Counted from the stretch's first letter, positions 1 through 9,329 are shown. The stretch is 62,430 bases of DNA from Bacteroidia bacterium (GCA_020049855.1 JAGVLJ010000032.1:1-62430), one strand, 5' to 3'. A program made the numbers and translations. Notes: generated from the letters alone by a model not told the origin.

Positions 1-2
1 GT

Positions 3-320
3 AAGGTGATTGAAGAAATGGTGGAAAAGGACGAAGTAAATGTAATGAGTAGGTACGACTCTCTCAAAAAGTATAATATTATGGGCGACTTCCGGTTTGT
101 AGTTATAGATCGGATTTTCAATTACGATGTTGAGCAATCGGCCTGGGAGAAATTTATCATGCGGTTCTACTTCCTGCTAAAAGAACTGGGGCTATCGGAA
201 GAAAAAGCTTTCGGACTTGATACAAGCAACGTAAAAGTAGAGAAGGTGCCGCTCACCATTCCGCGACCGAGAAATTTAAATATTAAACGGGTGATTGAAC
301 ACCCGCCTCATCACAGCTAA
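3..320 (+). CDS. C-terminal part of an unrecognised protein, cut by the window edge
   Basis: An open frame runs from the left edge to a TAA stop at 318-320, so the true start lies outside the window; the GTG at 6 is only the first start-like codon inside it. The visible ~105 residues are rich in charged and aromatic residues, with no signal peptide or membrane segment, and end in a proline/histidine-rich tail (IPRPRN... HPPHHS). I do not recognise the family. It converges on the TPR gene downstream with only 2 bases between the two stops. Coding is likely because the frame is open throughout and amino-acid composition is normal; function unknown. Confidence 0.6.
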   Translation, partial: KVIEEMVEKDEVNVMSRYDSLKKYNIMGDFRFVVIDRIFNYDVEQSAWEKFIMRFYFLLKELGLSEEKAFGLDTSNVKVEKVPLTIPRPRNLNIKRVIEHPPHHS

Positions 321-322
321 AC

Positions 323-1900
323 TTACTTCAAATTAGCCATTGCTGCTTTTGCATCCTTATTTTGAGGATCTAGCTCCAATACTTTTCCAAAATAAATTTT
401 TGCATTAACTTTATCATTTTTTAGATAATAGTGTCTTCCTAAATAAGTGTATGCTTCAATCAAATCTCTCTTATATTTAACTCTATCAGTTGCAAGTTCA
501 ATTACCTTTTCATAATATACTTTTGCCTTACCTTCATCTGGTTTTTTTTCAAAGGCAGTATTTGATTTAGCCCTGTAAGAATATCCAGGAAGATAAGTGG
601 GAGCCAACTCAATCAATTTAGCAAAAGTCGTATCAGCTTTGCCATATTGTTTCATTTGGTAATAAGCGCGCCCCATCAAAAAGTAATCTACCGCATTGTT
701 GCTTGTTTTTACGGCCAGCAATTTCTCACTTGCATTAACGCATAACTGGTACTTTTTTGTTTTAAAATAATAATCAGCCATGAGCGTGCATATTTCTGTA
801 GCCAAATCGGCATCCATAGCAATGGCTTTGTCAAATTGCACTTGGGCTAATGAGTCATTCCCCGATTTCATTAACAACCTGCCATAGTATTGAAAATCGC
901 GGGCATTAATTTTTTGAGCAGGCGCTTTTGCCATAAACTCAACCATTGCCTTCAATCCGTCATTTACACTATCAATCTCGGCAGCCGATTGACCCAAAAT
1001 ACGATTGAGATAAATATTTTTATAATTCTGTTCCTGCAATTTTTTGGCCTCCTGATAAGCCAGATCGTATTGCTTATTGATTAATAAAAAGGAAGCATAT
1101 TTTAAACGGGCGTCATTGTTATTCTCAATCATTGAAAGGTATTTTTGATACGATTCAATCGCTTTTTGGGTTTGGTTGGAAAGAAAATAAAAATCCCCCA
1201 TATCGCGGTAAATTGGTGCCAGTGCAGGGTCCATTTGTAACGCTTTATCATAAAAAGGTTGCGCTACCGAGGCCGCACGTGAGCGGGTGTAGAGGTAACC
1301 CAATTTCCAATACGGTTTGGCCGAGGTTTTATCTTTATCACTGCTGTGTTCAAAAGCCCTTACTGCTTCTCCTCCATTCCCCAGTTCAAGATGTATTATC
1401 CCTAACAGAAAATCGGCATCGGCCATGTTTCCTTTTTTATCCAGGCTAATTACACGATTTATAATCTTAAGCGCATTATCGGCACTTTTTACTTCAGCAA
1501 TCATCATGGCGCGGGCGGTGTACATCAACACCAATGGATCATTCACCACCGTACACATTGCAAAAGCTTTATCATAAACTAGTTTTGCATCTTCTGCTTT
1601 TCCCTGCTCTGCCAATATTGCTCCATTGGCAGCTGTAAATAGCGCACTAGCCGGATCTGCATTCAAGCCCTTAGCAAAATACTCATTTGCCTTTTGAATA
1701 TTTCCAGATAACAACTGAGCTTCACCAGCCAGATAAAAATACAATGTTACGGTTGGCTGGGCATCAATTTTACGCTGAAACCACGTAGTTGCCTCATTGT
1801 ATTTCTCTATGTCAATCAAACGGAGACCATCTTTCATATCCTGTGGAAATGCAGAAATGGAAATAACTAAAATGGGTAGGAGTGCGAAAATTCGTTTCAT
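323..1900 (-). CDS. Secreted tetratricopeptide-repeat (TPR) protein
   Basis: The 525-residue product begins with a Sec signal peptide (about residues 1-19, ending ISAFPQD) and then consists almost wholly of TPR helices: repeated patterns such as A..YF.KGL..DP, YDKALQMDPALAPIYRD and YFGKVLELDPQNKDA. TPR arrays are protein-protein interaction scaffolds; here it is predicted to act in the periplasm or be surface attached. It lies after the TonB/PstS-like operon on the same strand, an order I believe is common in Bacteroidota, but an exact TAnnTTTG box at 1938-1945 suggests it also has its own promoter. The substrate or partner cannot be told from the sequence; a link to phosphate or TonB-dependent uptake is inference from position. 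Confidence 0.85.
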   Translation of the reverse strand: MKRIFALLPILVISISAFPQDMKDGLRLIDIEKYNEATTWFQRKIDAQPTVTLYFYLAGEAQLLSGNIQKANEYFAKGLNADPASALFTAANGAILAEQGKAEDAKLVYDKAFAMCTVVNDPLVLMYTARAMMIAEVKSADNALKIINRVISLDKKGNMADADFLLGIIHLELGNGGEAVRAFEHSSDKDKTSAKPYWKLGYLYTRSRAASVAQPFYDKALQMDPALAPIYRDMGDFYFLSNQTQKAIESYQKYLSMIENNNDARLKYASFLLINKQYDLAYQEAKKLQEQNYKNIYLNRILGQSAAEIDSVNDGLKAMVEFMAKAPAQKINARDFQYYGRLLMKSGNDSLAQVQFDKAIAMDADLATEICTLMADYYFKTKKYQLCVNASEKLLAVKTSNNAVDYFLMGRAYYQMKQYGKADTTFAKLIELAPTYLPGYSYRAKSNTAFEKKPDEGKAKVYYEKVIELATDRVKYKRDLIEAYTYLGRHYYLKNDKVNAKIYFGKVLELDPQNKDAKAAMANLK

Positions 1901-1937
1901 CTTATCTTATGTCAATCTAAATTAGGACGCAAAAATT

Positions 1938-1945
1938 CAAAAATA
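1938..1945 (-). promoter_or_regulatory. TAnnTTTG -7 promoter box for the TPR gene
   Basis: Minus-strand TATTTTTG, an exact match to the Bacteroidota -7 consensus, 37 bases before the ATG at 1900. No clear -33 TTG partner was seen. Confidence 0.5.
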
Positions 1946-1959
1946 AAGCCAAATCATCA

Positions 1960-2877
1960 CTATGGCTCAATCTTTACCAAACGAGGAGGCATGGATGCCG
2001 GTATTAATCCCTCTTTTAAAACCACCCGTTGCCCCTTATCATTGGTAAGGTAATTCCCAAACGGAAACCTCACCGTATTTCCAAGGGTTATCACAAAAAC
2101 TTCTCGAAGAAGTATATATTCTTTCGTGGCGATATACGCTTGCAAAGGCAAATAATACGAATGGGTATTAGGATTTTCCAATTCAAGTACTTTAACCTTA
2201 TCTAAAAAACTGCCGGCTGTGGTATCGTTATGTTCGCTTATCCAACTCATACCTATAATCCCAATACTATTTTCATTTTTTTCTACATAATTCACCACGT
2301 CTTCTGGCGAGTTGAGTGCAAAAAATGTAGCTGGACGTTTGTTTCCTTTTAAAAGTGAATCATCAATTTGCCGAATGATAGACGAATGTGGATGATCAAA
2401 TACCACTTTAATACCATTGGATGATAATGTTGGACTAAGTTGCTTCCCGCTATTTATTTTTCCATTTACAATATCATACAACTGCCGATAAGATAAATTA
2501 TCAACAGCAAATTTTTTACCTACAATTAACGCAATGGCATCTGTGGCTATTTTGGTCTCATTAAAAACTAATTGACGATGCCGTAAATCTTTTCTTTCCG
2601 ATTCATTCAGTTTGCGTGAAGCCACGATGAGACGGACGGAATCTACCATAAAAGATTTAAACAACTCATCCTCCGACAAAAAAGTTAGGTTTATTTTATT
2701 TTCGCTCCTCAGCCCTTCAAAAGCAAGTTTCTCCGATTCGAGCAGGGGCTTTAAGGTCATATCCCCGTAAATGCGACTGGATGGTGGCTGGTACTGCGAT
2801 ACAGTTGACGATGACCCGCATGATGCAGCCATGGCAATAAAAAATATTCCTGCCAATAAAAAAAGATTAATCCTCAT
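1960..2877 (-). CDS. PstS-like phosphate-binding lipoprotein
   Basis: A substrate-binding protein of the PstS/PBP-like family, about 305 residues from the chosen start. I use the ATG at 2877 rather than the longer open frame to 2961 because it begins directly with a lipoprotein signal (MRINLFLLAGIFF, cysteine in MAASCGSS); the longer reading would put another hydrophobic stretch in front. Family features seen are the K.FAVDNLSYRQLYDIVNGKI region and the GIIGMSWISE segment, like the hinge and ligand-binding parts of PstS. It overlaps the preceding small membrane gene by 11 bases and ends the exb-tonB operon. No pstCAB genes are present, so it may sense or deliver phosphate (or another oxyanion) to a TonB-dependent step rather than to a Pst ABC transporter; that is inference. 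Confidence 0.75.
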   Translation of the reverse strand: MRINLFLLAGIFFIAMAASCGSSSTVSQYQPPSSRIYGDMTLKPLLESEKLAFEGLRSENKINLTFLSEDELFKSFMVDSVRLIVASRKLNESERKDLRHRQLVFNETKIATDAIALIVGKKFAVDNLSYRQLYDIVNGKINSGKQLSPTLSSNGIKVVFDHPHSSIIRQIDDSLLKGNKRPATFFALNSPEDVVNYVEKNENSIGIIGMSWISEHNDTTAGSFLDKVKVLELENPNTHSYYLPLQAYIATKEYILLREVFVITLGNTVRFPFGNYLTNDKGQRVVLKEGLIPASMPPRLVKIEP

Positions 2878-3073
2878 CCGTATACTTATTTTTAATTCGC
2901 GCAAAACGGTAAATCCCATAAGAAACACAAACAATACCGATAAGAATGCGCTGCCATCCACTTAAAAAGAAAAATACGGCCGGATTAAAAATAATATATC
3001 CGCCAAGCACCGTGTACACAAGTATCATTAAATAACTGAAATACCTGAGTACGTCTGGATTTTTGGCGGACAT
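2867..3073 (-). CDS. Small two-helix inner-membrane protein
   Basis: A 68-residue protein with two predicted membrane helices (about residues 10-33, VLRYFSYLMILVYTVLGG, and 38-57, LSGWQRILIGIVCVSYGI) and a charged C-terminus (KNKYTDED). It sits 18 bases after tonB and overlaps the start of the PstS-like lipoprotein by 11 bases, so translational coupling is likely. I recognise it only as the small hypothetical often found in this position of Bacteroidota tonB clusters. Role unknown; a helper of the ExbBD-TonB motor or of the lipoprotein is possible from position alone. Confidence 0.7.
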   Translation of the reverse strand: MSAKNPDVLRYFSYLMILVYTVLGGYIIFNPAVFFFLSGWQRILIGIVCVSYGIYRFARIKNKYTDED

Positions 3074-3091
3074 ACTGCTTCTTATAAAGAA

Positions 3092-3901
3092 TTAATGCAA
3101 CTCAAACTGAATTGGTAAAGTGAGCTTTACTTTAACCGGCTTTCCATTCTGTAAACCTGGCTTGTAAGCAGGCAGTTTCTTTATTACACGTTCTGCTTCT
3201 TCCCTTAGCCCATATTGCGGTCCTTTTACAGCTTGTACATCTGTAATACTTCCATCTTTATTCACAACAAATTCAACAAAGACTCTGCCTTCTACTTCTG
3301 CAGCTTTTGCCAATGGTGGGTAATTGAGGTTTTTCTGAACAAAAGCATAAAATGCCTCTTCTCCACCCGGAAATTCAGGCATAACCGGTGCAAACAATAC
3401 AGGAGCCTCATCCTCCTCAATCACCTCATTTACCTGAGGAGGCGCTTCAATAGCAATGGTGTCCCCGTCTAAATTGTTTTCATCGCCAATCACCGCATTA
3501 TCCATCTCTTTAATGTCAACAATTTGTTCTACCACTTCTTCTTCCACAATTACCGGAGGGGTAAATTTCACCTCTTTCAGATCGGGTAGCTTAATTTCGG
3601 GCGGTGGCGGTGGTGGTGGTTTATTCGCATCCATATCGGGTGGAGGTGCCAGTTCGGTAATTTTAACTTCTACCTTTTTCTTACCCAATTCATCAGCTGC
3701 TCCGGAAATTAACCGAATAATAGCGGGTAAATAAAAGGCAAAAACAAAGGCCGCAATAGAAATTACGAATGCTTTTAAAACCACTTTTTCGTACTCCTTG
3801 CGGATAACAAAAGCTCCATATGCTTTGTTCCGGTTTTCAAAAACCAAATCAATACGTTCAGGGGCTGTGGCATTGTTCCAGGATAATTTAAACATACTCA
3901 T
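3092..3901 (-). CDS. tonB: Energy transducer TonB
   Basis: TonB carries the energy of the proton gradient, harvested by ExbB-ExbD, to outer-membrane TonB-dependent receptors. The 269-residue protein has a cytoplasmic N-terminus with the Bacteroidota-type start (DLVFENRNKAYGAFVIR), one membrane helix near residues 43-67, a Pro-rich periplasmic spacer (PPPDMDANKPPPPPPPEI) and a C-terminal TonB domain from about residue 175 (FPGGEEAFYAFVQKNLNYP... VEGRVFVEFVVNKDGSI). An AAGGAG stands 3 bases before the ATG at 3901 and 9 before the second ATG at 3895, so 3895 may be the real start. It follows the second exbD by 9 bases in the operon. Confidence 0.93.
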   Translation of the reverse strand: MSMFKLSWNNATAPERIDLVFENRNKAYGAFVIRKEYEKVVLKAFVISIAAFVFAFYLPAIIRLISGAADELGKKKVEVKITELAPPPDMDANKPPPPPPPEIKLPDLKEVKFTPPVIVEEEVVEQIVDIKEMDNAVIGDENNLDGDTIAIEAPPQVNEVIEEDEAPVLFAPVMPEFPGGEEAFYAFVQKNLNYPPLAKAAEVEGRVFVEFVVNKDGSITDVQAVKGPQYGLREEAERVIKKLPAYKPGLQNGKPVKVKLTLPIQFELH

Positions 3902-3910
3902 TTTCTCCTT

Positions 3911-4471
3911 TTATAATCCTGATATCATTTCAATTTCTTTGGGAGTAATCTCAACGATTGCATAAACAGGCACCTCGTTAATATTCATCTCATCCAATAC
4001 ATCAATCATATTTTTGTATTTGGCATCCTTATCGGCCTTAATAAGAATAACAACTTTATGCCGTTCATTTGTAGTACTTCCGGCTTTAAGTCTGGATTCG
4101 CACTCTTTTTTCTTTTCAATAATGGCCTTGCGCAAACTGTTGGGCTTGGTAGCATCAAAACTGGCCTGTTCTACCTTTGGTTCTTTAATACCAAAGTAAT
4201 AAAACACCCGGTTATTCTTGCTGAGAATAATAGTCATTGCATCCTCATCATCCACCTTTGTTTCTTTAGTTGGGTCGGCAACTTCGTTCTTATCTGGCAT
4301 AATCAATGGCATTGCCTTTGGTTTGCTTAATGTAGTAGTGAAAAGGAAAAATGTAAGAAGCAAAAAGGCCAAATCCACCATAGGGGTCATATCAATATGG
4401 GTGGAATGTTTCTTAGCCCTAATCTTTTTCCCCTTCTTTTTTTCTCCACCGGAGTCTTGTACTTCTGACAT
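3911..4471 (-). CDS. exbD: Biopolymer transport protein ExbD (second copy)
   Basis: ExbD is the single-span partner of ExbB in the proton-driven motor for TonB. The 186-residue protein has a basic N-terminus, then the family signature MTPMVDLAFLLLTFF with the proton-carrying Asp (about residue 32) in the membrane helix, followed by a periplasmic domain. It is larger than E. coli ExbD (141 aa), with an insert between the helix and the C-terminal fold (residues about 60-120), as is usual for Bacteroidota. The gap to the upstream exbD is 2 bases. Having two different exbD genes in tandem implies a hetero-oligomeric stator or two alternative ones. Confidence 0.92.
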   Translation of the reverse strand: MSEVQDSGGEKKKGKKIRAKKHSTHIDMTPMVDLAFLLLTFFLFTTTLSKPKAMPLIMPDKNEVADPTKETKVDDEDAMTIILSKNNRVFYYFGIKEPKVEQASFDATKPNSLRKAIIEKKKECESRLKAGSTTNERHKVVILIKADKDAKYKNMIDVLDEMNINEVPVYAIVEITPKEIEMISGL

Positions 4472-4473
4472 AA

Positions 4474-5076
4474 CTATTTTTTCGTTTCAAGATTGGTGAT
4501 CAAATTGAACTTATTTAATTTAAGTTCTTTGCTTTGTAAGGTTGTAATAACCTGTGCTACCGCAGTGTAATCAGCATTCTGATCTCCTTTAATGGCATAC
4601 ACATATTTATTACTCATGAAGCGAAGTGCAATTAACCATTCTTTCAATTCATTATTTAATGAATCGGTAGGAATGCCGGGTTGCTTTATCGATTTACGGT
4701 CTTCGGGCGATGCAGCCAGAAAACTTTTCAGTTGATTAAACGGAACTCCTACTGCCGACATAACGGAGTAAGCTTTCTTTTCGTCCTCGGTAAGGTTGAG
4801 GCCTTTTGACTCAGATATCTTGTTGATAAGCTCATACCTGGTATTCTTGTTATCTACTGCAAGAAATACCTGCTTTTCTTTACCAACCTGAACTTCAATC
4901 AGATTTTCTGTTTTCACTGGCGTATCATACGTGGCCTTAGGTGAATCTACCACCAATGGTTCATCGGGTTTGAATTTTGCCGTGAGCATAAAAAAAGTTA
5001 CAAGCAAAAAGGCCAGATCCACCACCGGTGTCATATCAAGCACAGGCTTTTTACGATGTGGTTTTACTTTTGCCAT
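4474..5076 (-). CDS. exbD: Biopolymer transport protein ExbD (first copy)
   Basis: First of two exbD genes. The 200-residue product shows the ExbD/TolR signature DMTPVVDLAFLLVTFFML near the N-terminus, including the functional Asp, followed by a periplasmic region of about 160 residues that is clearly divergent from the second copy. The C-terminal fold motif (YAIKGDQNADYTAVAQVI) is recognisable. It lies 35 bases after exbB and 2 bases before the next exbD, consistent with a single mRNA exbB-exbD-exbD-tonB. It is likely to work in energising outer-membrane uptake. Confidence 0.92.
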   Translation of the reverse strand: MAKVKPHRKKPVLDMTPVVDLAFLLVTFFMLTAKFKPDEPLVVDSPKATYDTPVKTENLIEVQVGKEKQVFLAVDNKNTRYELINKISESKGLNLTEDEKKAYSVMSAVGVPFNQLKSFLAASPEDRKSIKQPGIPTDSLNNELKEWLIALRFMSNKYVYAIKGDQNADYTAVAQVITTLQSKELKLNKFNLITNLETKK

Positions 5077-5111
5077 TTCTTAATTCTCTTCTAATTTTTA
5101 AGTGAATATAC

Positions 5112-5906
5112 TTATTTGCTTGCAGCGAAAGTTTGAACAATACTAAATCCGGCTTCGTCAATACCGTGTGTAAGGGTATCAATTTTATTGGTGAAGTAAT
5201 TATAGTAAATAATGGCTAAAGCCGATGTACCAATTCCCAAAGCAGTATTGATCAACGCTTCAGAAATACCTAACGCAAGTGCATTGGCATCTCCACCGCC
5301 ACTGGCAGCCAAAGCCGCAAACGAACGAATCATACCCAATACCGTTCCAAACAATCCCATTAGGGTAGCAATAGAGGCGATGGTAGATAGTACCACAAGG
5401 TTTCTTTCCATCATGGGCATTTCGAGCTGGGTAGCCTCTTCAATATCCTTTTGAATGGCAATAATTTTTTTCTCTTTATCCAAGACCTGATCTTTTTCCA
5501 TCTCCTGATACTTAACCAAACCGGCTCTGATTACGTTAGCCACAGAACCTTGTTGTTTATCGCACTCTGCAATAGCTGTTGAAATTTCGCGTCCTGCCAA
5601 TAGGGTTTTAATCTTTCGTACAAATCCACCAACGTTTCCTTTACCTGCTGCCTTACCAAGAGTAATAATTCTTTCAAAAAAGAAAATCCAAACCATTAGA
5701 AACAAAGAGATAAGCACAGGTACCACCAAACCACCGGTATAAATCATACCAAGGAAATTACCAGTCTTTGGTGTGTGTTTCTCCAGGTCAACAAAGTTGC
5801 CTTGAGCACCAAAAATGAATTTGTAAATCAGAATTGCCACCAAAACAGTAGCGGGAATTACGATAGCTGCAAAACCAGCTCCATTTGAATTTTTTGCGTT
5901 ACTCAT
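5112..5906 (-). CDS. exbB: MotA/TolQ/ExbB proton channel protein
   Basis: First gene of the TonB energising operon. I chose the ATG at 5906 (MSNAKNSNGAGF) over the longer frame to 5948, which adds an unlikely 14 residues. The protein (264 aa) has an N-terminal membrane helix (AAIVIPATVLVAILIYKFIF), a second helix (LVVPVLISLFLMVWIFFFE) and the paired C-terminal helices of the TolQ/ExbB domain (STIASIATLMGLFGTVLGMI and ALINTALGIGTSALAIIYYN). The extra N-terminal helix is typical of the Bacteroidota form. A near-match to the -7 box (TATAATTG, minus strand, 5946-5953) lies 40 bases upstream. Confidence 0.92.
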   Translation of the reverse strand: MSNAKNSNGAGFAAIVIPATVLVAILIYKFIFGAQGNFVDLEKHTPKTGNFLGMIYTGGLVVPVLISLFLMVWIFFFERIITLGKAAGKGNVGGFVRKIKTLLAGREISTAIAECDKQQGSVANVIRAGLVKYQEMEKDQVLDKEKKIIAIQKDIEEATQLEMPMMERNLVVLSTIASIATLMGLFGTVLGMIRSFAALAASGGGDANALALGISEALINTALGIGTSALAIIYYNYFTNKIDTLTHGIDEAGFSIVQTFAASK

Positions 5907-6071
5907 ATTGTTATATTTCTCTATTTTAATACAGTTTAATTTTTGCAATTATAACAAAGGTTTGGAAACATTCTAAGAAAATAAATTGTTAAATGTTATT
6001 CGCTTCCAATTTAATTCAACCTCAGAACTAACGGATTTTCATTTTAGCATAGTATTTAGCTTCTTGTGAAT

Positions 6072-6079
6072 TAGCTTTG
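6072..6079 (+). promoter_or_regulatory. TAnnTTTG -7 box for the ABC-F gene
   Basis: TAGCTTTG, exact match, 20 bases before the TTG start at 6100. It probably drives the ABC-F, plug and long-queA genes as one unit. Confidence 0.5.
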
Positions 6080-6099
6080 CACAAATTTTTTTTGACACA

Positions 6100-8028
6100 T
6101 TGCTGACATTAAACAACATCACTTTTGAATTTGGCAGCCGGGTCTTATACAAAGACACCAGTTGGCATATTAAGCCGGGAGAACGCATTGGTTTAATTGG
6201 CCGCAACGGAACCGGAAAATCAACACTATTGCGCATCATTTCAGGCGAATACAGTATTTCTGCCGGAAATATATCGAAGATAACCGGAATGACTATTGGC
6301 TTTTTTAATCAAGATCTTTTGTCGCTGGAAGTCAATGAGCCTGTTCTTAAAGTGGCATTAAGTGCCTTTGAACGGCAACTTATATTGCAGGAGGAAATTG
6401 AAGAGATCATTAAAAAACTTGAATACGACCACTCGGATAAGGTTATTCAACAACTTACTGACAAACAACATGAGTTTGAGCAATTAGACGGATATCGAAT
6501 TCAATCAAAAGCAGAAGAAATACTTGAAGGGCTTGGTTTTAAAACAGCCGACCTGCAAAAACCCTATAAAGAGTTTTCGGGAGGATGGCGTATGCGGGCC
6601 ATGTTGGCCAAACTGATTTTGCAAAATCCCGACCTACTGATGTTGGACGAACCCACTAACCACCTCGACCTTCCGTCCATTGAATGGCTGGAAGATTACC
6701 TTGAAGATTATGAAGGAACCGTAATTATTGTTTCGCACGACAGGTACTTTCTAGATAGAATGGTAACTAAAATTGCTGAGGTTGAAAATGCTCGGATTAC
6801 CTTATACACCGGTAATTATACCGATTATCTAGAACAGAAGGAAGAACGAACCGAGCTACAGCAAGCTCAATATGAAAACCAGCAAAAAGTGCTGAAACAA
6901 CAAGAGCGATTTATTGAACGCTTTCGTTCAAAAGCATCAAAGGCCACGGCTGTACAAAGCCGGATTAAAATGCTTGAAAAAATTAAACGGGTAGAAGCTG
7001 TTTTAGAAAATAAAAGTAAAATATCAGTAAACTTCTCGTTCTCTACTTCGTCAGGAAAAATTGTGGAAGAATTTAGAAGTGTAAGTAAATCCTATCCCGA
7101 TCTGGAAATTGTTAAAAATGCAAATATTCAAATTGAGCGAGGAGATAAAATTGCCCTGATAGGAGCCAACGGATTAGGAAAATCCACAATTTTACGTATG
7201 ATAGCTGGAACTGAATCGTTTACAGGAACTATTGAGGACGGATACAACGTAAAAAAAGCTTTTTTTGCCCAGCACCAACTCGAATCGTTACGGCTTAGTA
7301 ACAACTTAATTGACGAATTGTTAGATCATGCACCACTGAAAACAGAAAATGAGTTACGAACAGTATTAGGATGCTTTCTGTTTAGCGGTGAAGATGTTTT
7401 CAAAAAAATAAAAGTACTCTCCGGTGGCGAAAAAAGCAGGGTTGCACTAGCAAAGGTCTTGTTGTCGGACGCCAATTTTTTATTGCTTGACGAACCAAGT
7501 AATCACTTGGATATGCAGGCTGTAAACGTGCTTATTCAAGCGCTTAAGTCCTATAAGGGTTCTATGATAATGGTATCTCACGACCGTTTTTTTATATCAG
7601 AAATTGCTACCAAAATATGGTATATTGAAAACAAGGAATTAAAAGAATATCCTGGTACTTATATTGAATTTGAAGAATGGCATTTAAAACGGAAACTTGG
7701 TTTGGAACAAGAAGAAAAATTGCAAAAAAAATCACCGAAGCCTGAAATAAAACTTAAAGTACCCGATTTTGAAAACAAACAGAAACAAAAGGAGTTAAAA
7801 AAACTTAATCAAGAGCTTAGTTCATTAGAGACAGAAATAGAGCAATTGAAAAAAGAAAAGAAAAATACCGAAGGATTATTTACTAAAGAGTCAATGGCAA
7901 CAGATGCTAGTAGAATAAAAGCCGTTAAGGAAAAATACCAGCTACTTAACATGCAATTAGATAAAAAAAACGTTGCGTATGAGAATTTATTCAATCAAAT
8001 TGTAGATTTGGAAAATAGCATAAATTAA
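6100..8028 (+). CDS. ABC-F family ATPase (ribosome-associated)
   Basis: ABC-F proteins have two ATPase domains and no membrane part; known members bind the ribosomal E site and act in translation or antibiotic protection. Seen here: Walker A GRNGTGKST (residues 34-42), signature FSGGWRMR, Walker B LLMLDEPTNHLDL; then linker with the EQKEERTELQQAQYENQQKV helix; second Walker A GANGLGKST (about 355-363), LSGGEKSRVALAK and FLLLDEPSNHLDM; and a C-terminal charged coiled coil (about 545-642), as in Uup/YdiF types. 642 aa is normal. The start is TTG; no ATG exists upstream in frame before the promoter box. It is followed by the T9SS plug gene after 11 bases. Which subfamily and whether it protects against any antibiotic cannot be told. 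Confidence 0.9.
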   Translation: MLTLNNITFEFGSRVLYKDTSWHIKPGERIGLIGRNGTGKSTLLRIISGEYSISAGNISKITGMTIGFFNQDLLSLEVNEPVLKVALSAFERQLILQEEIEEIIKKLEYDHSDKVIQQLTDKQHEFEQLDGYRIQSKAEEILEGLGFKTADLQKPYKEFSGGWRMRAMLAKLILQNPDLLMLDEPTNHLDLPSIEWLEDYLEDYEGTVIIVSHDRYFLDRMVTKIAEVENARITLYTGNYTDYLEQKEERTELQQAQYENQQKVLKQQERFIERFRSKASKATAVQSRIKMLEKIKRVEAVLENKSKISVNFSFSTSSGKIVEEFRSVSKSYPDLEIVKNANIQIERGDKIALIGANGLGKSTILRMIAGTESFTGTIEDGYNVKKAFFAQHQLESLRLSNNLIDELLDHAPLKTENELRTVLGCFLFSGEDVFKKIKVLSGGEKSRVALAKVLLSDANFLLLDEPSNHLDMQAVNVLIQALKSYKGSMIMVSHDRFFISEIATKIWYIENKELKEYPGTYIEFEEWHLKRKLGLEQEEKLQKKSPKPEIKLKVPDFENKQKQKELKKLNQELSSLETEIEQLKKEKKNTEGLFTKESMATDASRIKAVKEKYQLLNMQLDKKNVAYENLFNQIVDLENSIN

Positions 8029-8039
8029 AAATTACAAAA

Positions 8040-9329
8040 ATGCGTATACAATTAATAATTCTATTATTTCTTATCAGTTCCCTCTGTTTAAAGGCACAGG
8101 ATGAAATAAAACAAATGAGGTATGAGAATTATGCATATGAAGATAATTTCAAAACTGTGTTACTTTATAAAAGTGGAGGGCTTGATCCCTACCCTGTTGT
8201 TAACCTTGCTACAGGAGAAACTCTTGAACTAAGCTTTGACCAGTTAGGTTCACAAAATGATTATTACCAATACACACTTATTCACTGCGATGCCTCATGG
8301 CATCCAACCAATATGAACCAGAATGAGTACCTTACCGGGATGAATGTAGATAATATCAACAATTTTAAGTTCTCCACAAACACCTATGTGAGATATGTTC
8401 ATTATACAGTAACCCTGCCAAATGAAAATATGAAGCCTCGATTAGCCGGAAATTACCTTATAAAAGTATTCAGGAACTACGATGAAAGTGATGTGGTGAT
8501 TACCCGAAGATGCTATGTGCTTAATACTAAAGTAAACATAACATCTTCTGTAAAACCGGCCACACTGGCACAGTATCGTTTTACAAAACAGGAAGTTGAT
8601 TTTGAAATCAATTATAAGGGATACTCAATTCCGCAACCATTTCAGGATTTAAAGGTGGTAATCATGCAAAATAACAGAGCCGATAACGCGATCACCGATT
8701 TAAAGCCGCAATTTATGACTGGCGAAGTATTGCAATATGATTACCAGCAAGGAAACCTGTTTGATGGTGGAAATGAATTCAGGTGGTTTGATATTCGTGC
8801 TTTAAGGGGAGTAAGCCTGAATGTGAGAAGCAAAACAAAAGACACTTCATCAGTGTACCATTGTTTGCTCAATTTTGATGAAGGCCGTTCGGCAACTGCC
8901 TATTTAAATTGGCAGGATTTTAACGGAAGACGCGTGATTGATAACAGAGACATGAGTGGCAGTAATGCAGGTATTACAGGAGACTATGCTTGGGTTAATT
9001 TCTATCTCAATAGCCTGTATAAAATACAGGAAGGTGACATTTATATTTTTGGAGAATTTACCGACTGGCAGTTGAAAGATGAGTTCAAAATGCGATACAA
9101 CAAAACAAAGTTTAGGTATGAAGCTGAAATTTTTCTGAAGCAGGGACGATACGAGTACATTTATGTGGTGCCCGACCCAGATGGTAAGCCTAATGAAGCA
9201 ATTATTGAGGGCGTACACTACGAAACAGAGAATGATTACCTGATACTTGTATACCATCGAAATCAGCAATTCAACTACGATGAATTGATTGGTTACAAAA
9301 TGGGTAATTCGGGTGTATTAAAAAAGTAA
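8040..9329 (+). CDS. Type IX secretion system plug protein (DUF5103)
   Basis: This matches the DUF5103 family, known in Flavobacterium as the Plug protein that closes the periplasmic side of the giant SprA translocon when no cargo is present. The 429-residue protein has a signal peptide (MRIQLIILLFLISSLCLKAQ), an N-terminal beta domain with the diagnostic YTLIHCDASWHP, EYLTGM, YVRYVHYTVTLPNENMKP and GNYLIKVF stretches, and a C-terminal beta-rich domain (IYIFGEFTDWQLKDE... GRYEYIYVV). Its presence fits the two T9SS cargo proteins in the window. Its stop overlaps the start of the next gene by one base (TAATG), so the two are co-translated, although QueA has no known link to secretion. Confidence 0.87.
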   Translation: MRIQLIILLFLISSLCLKAQDEIKQMRYENYAYEDNFKTVLLYKSGGLDPYPVVNLATGETLELSFDQLGSQNDYYQYTLIHCDASWHPTNMNQNEYLTGMNVDNINNFKFSTNTYVRYVHYTVTLPNENMKPRLAGNYLIKVFRNYDESDVVITRRCYVLNTKVNITSSVKPATLAQYRFTKQEVDFEINYKGYSIPQPFQDLKVVIMQNNRADNAITDLKPQFMTGEVLQYDYQQGNLFDGGNEFRWFDIRALRGVSLNVRSKTKDTSSVYHCLLNFDEGRSATAYLNWQDFNGRRVIDNRDMSGSNAGITGDYAWVNFYLNSLYKIQEGDIYIFGEFTDWQLKDEFKMRYNKTKFRYEAEIFLKQGRYEYIYVVPDPDGKPNEAIIEGVHYETENDYLILVYHRNQQFNYDELIGYKMGNSGVLKK

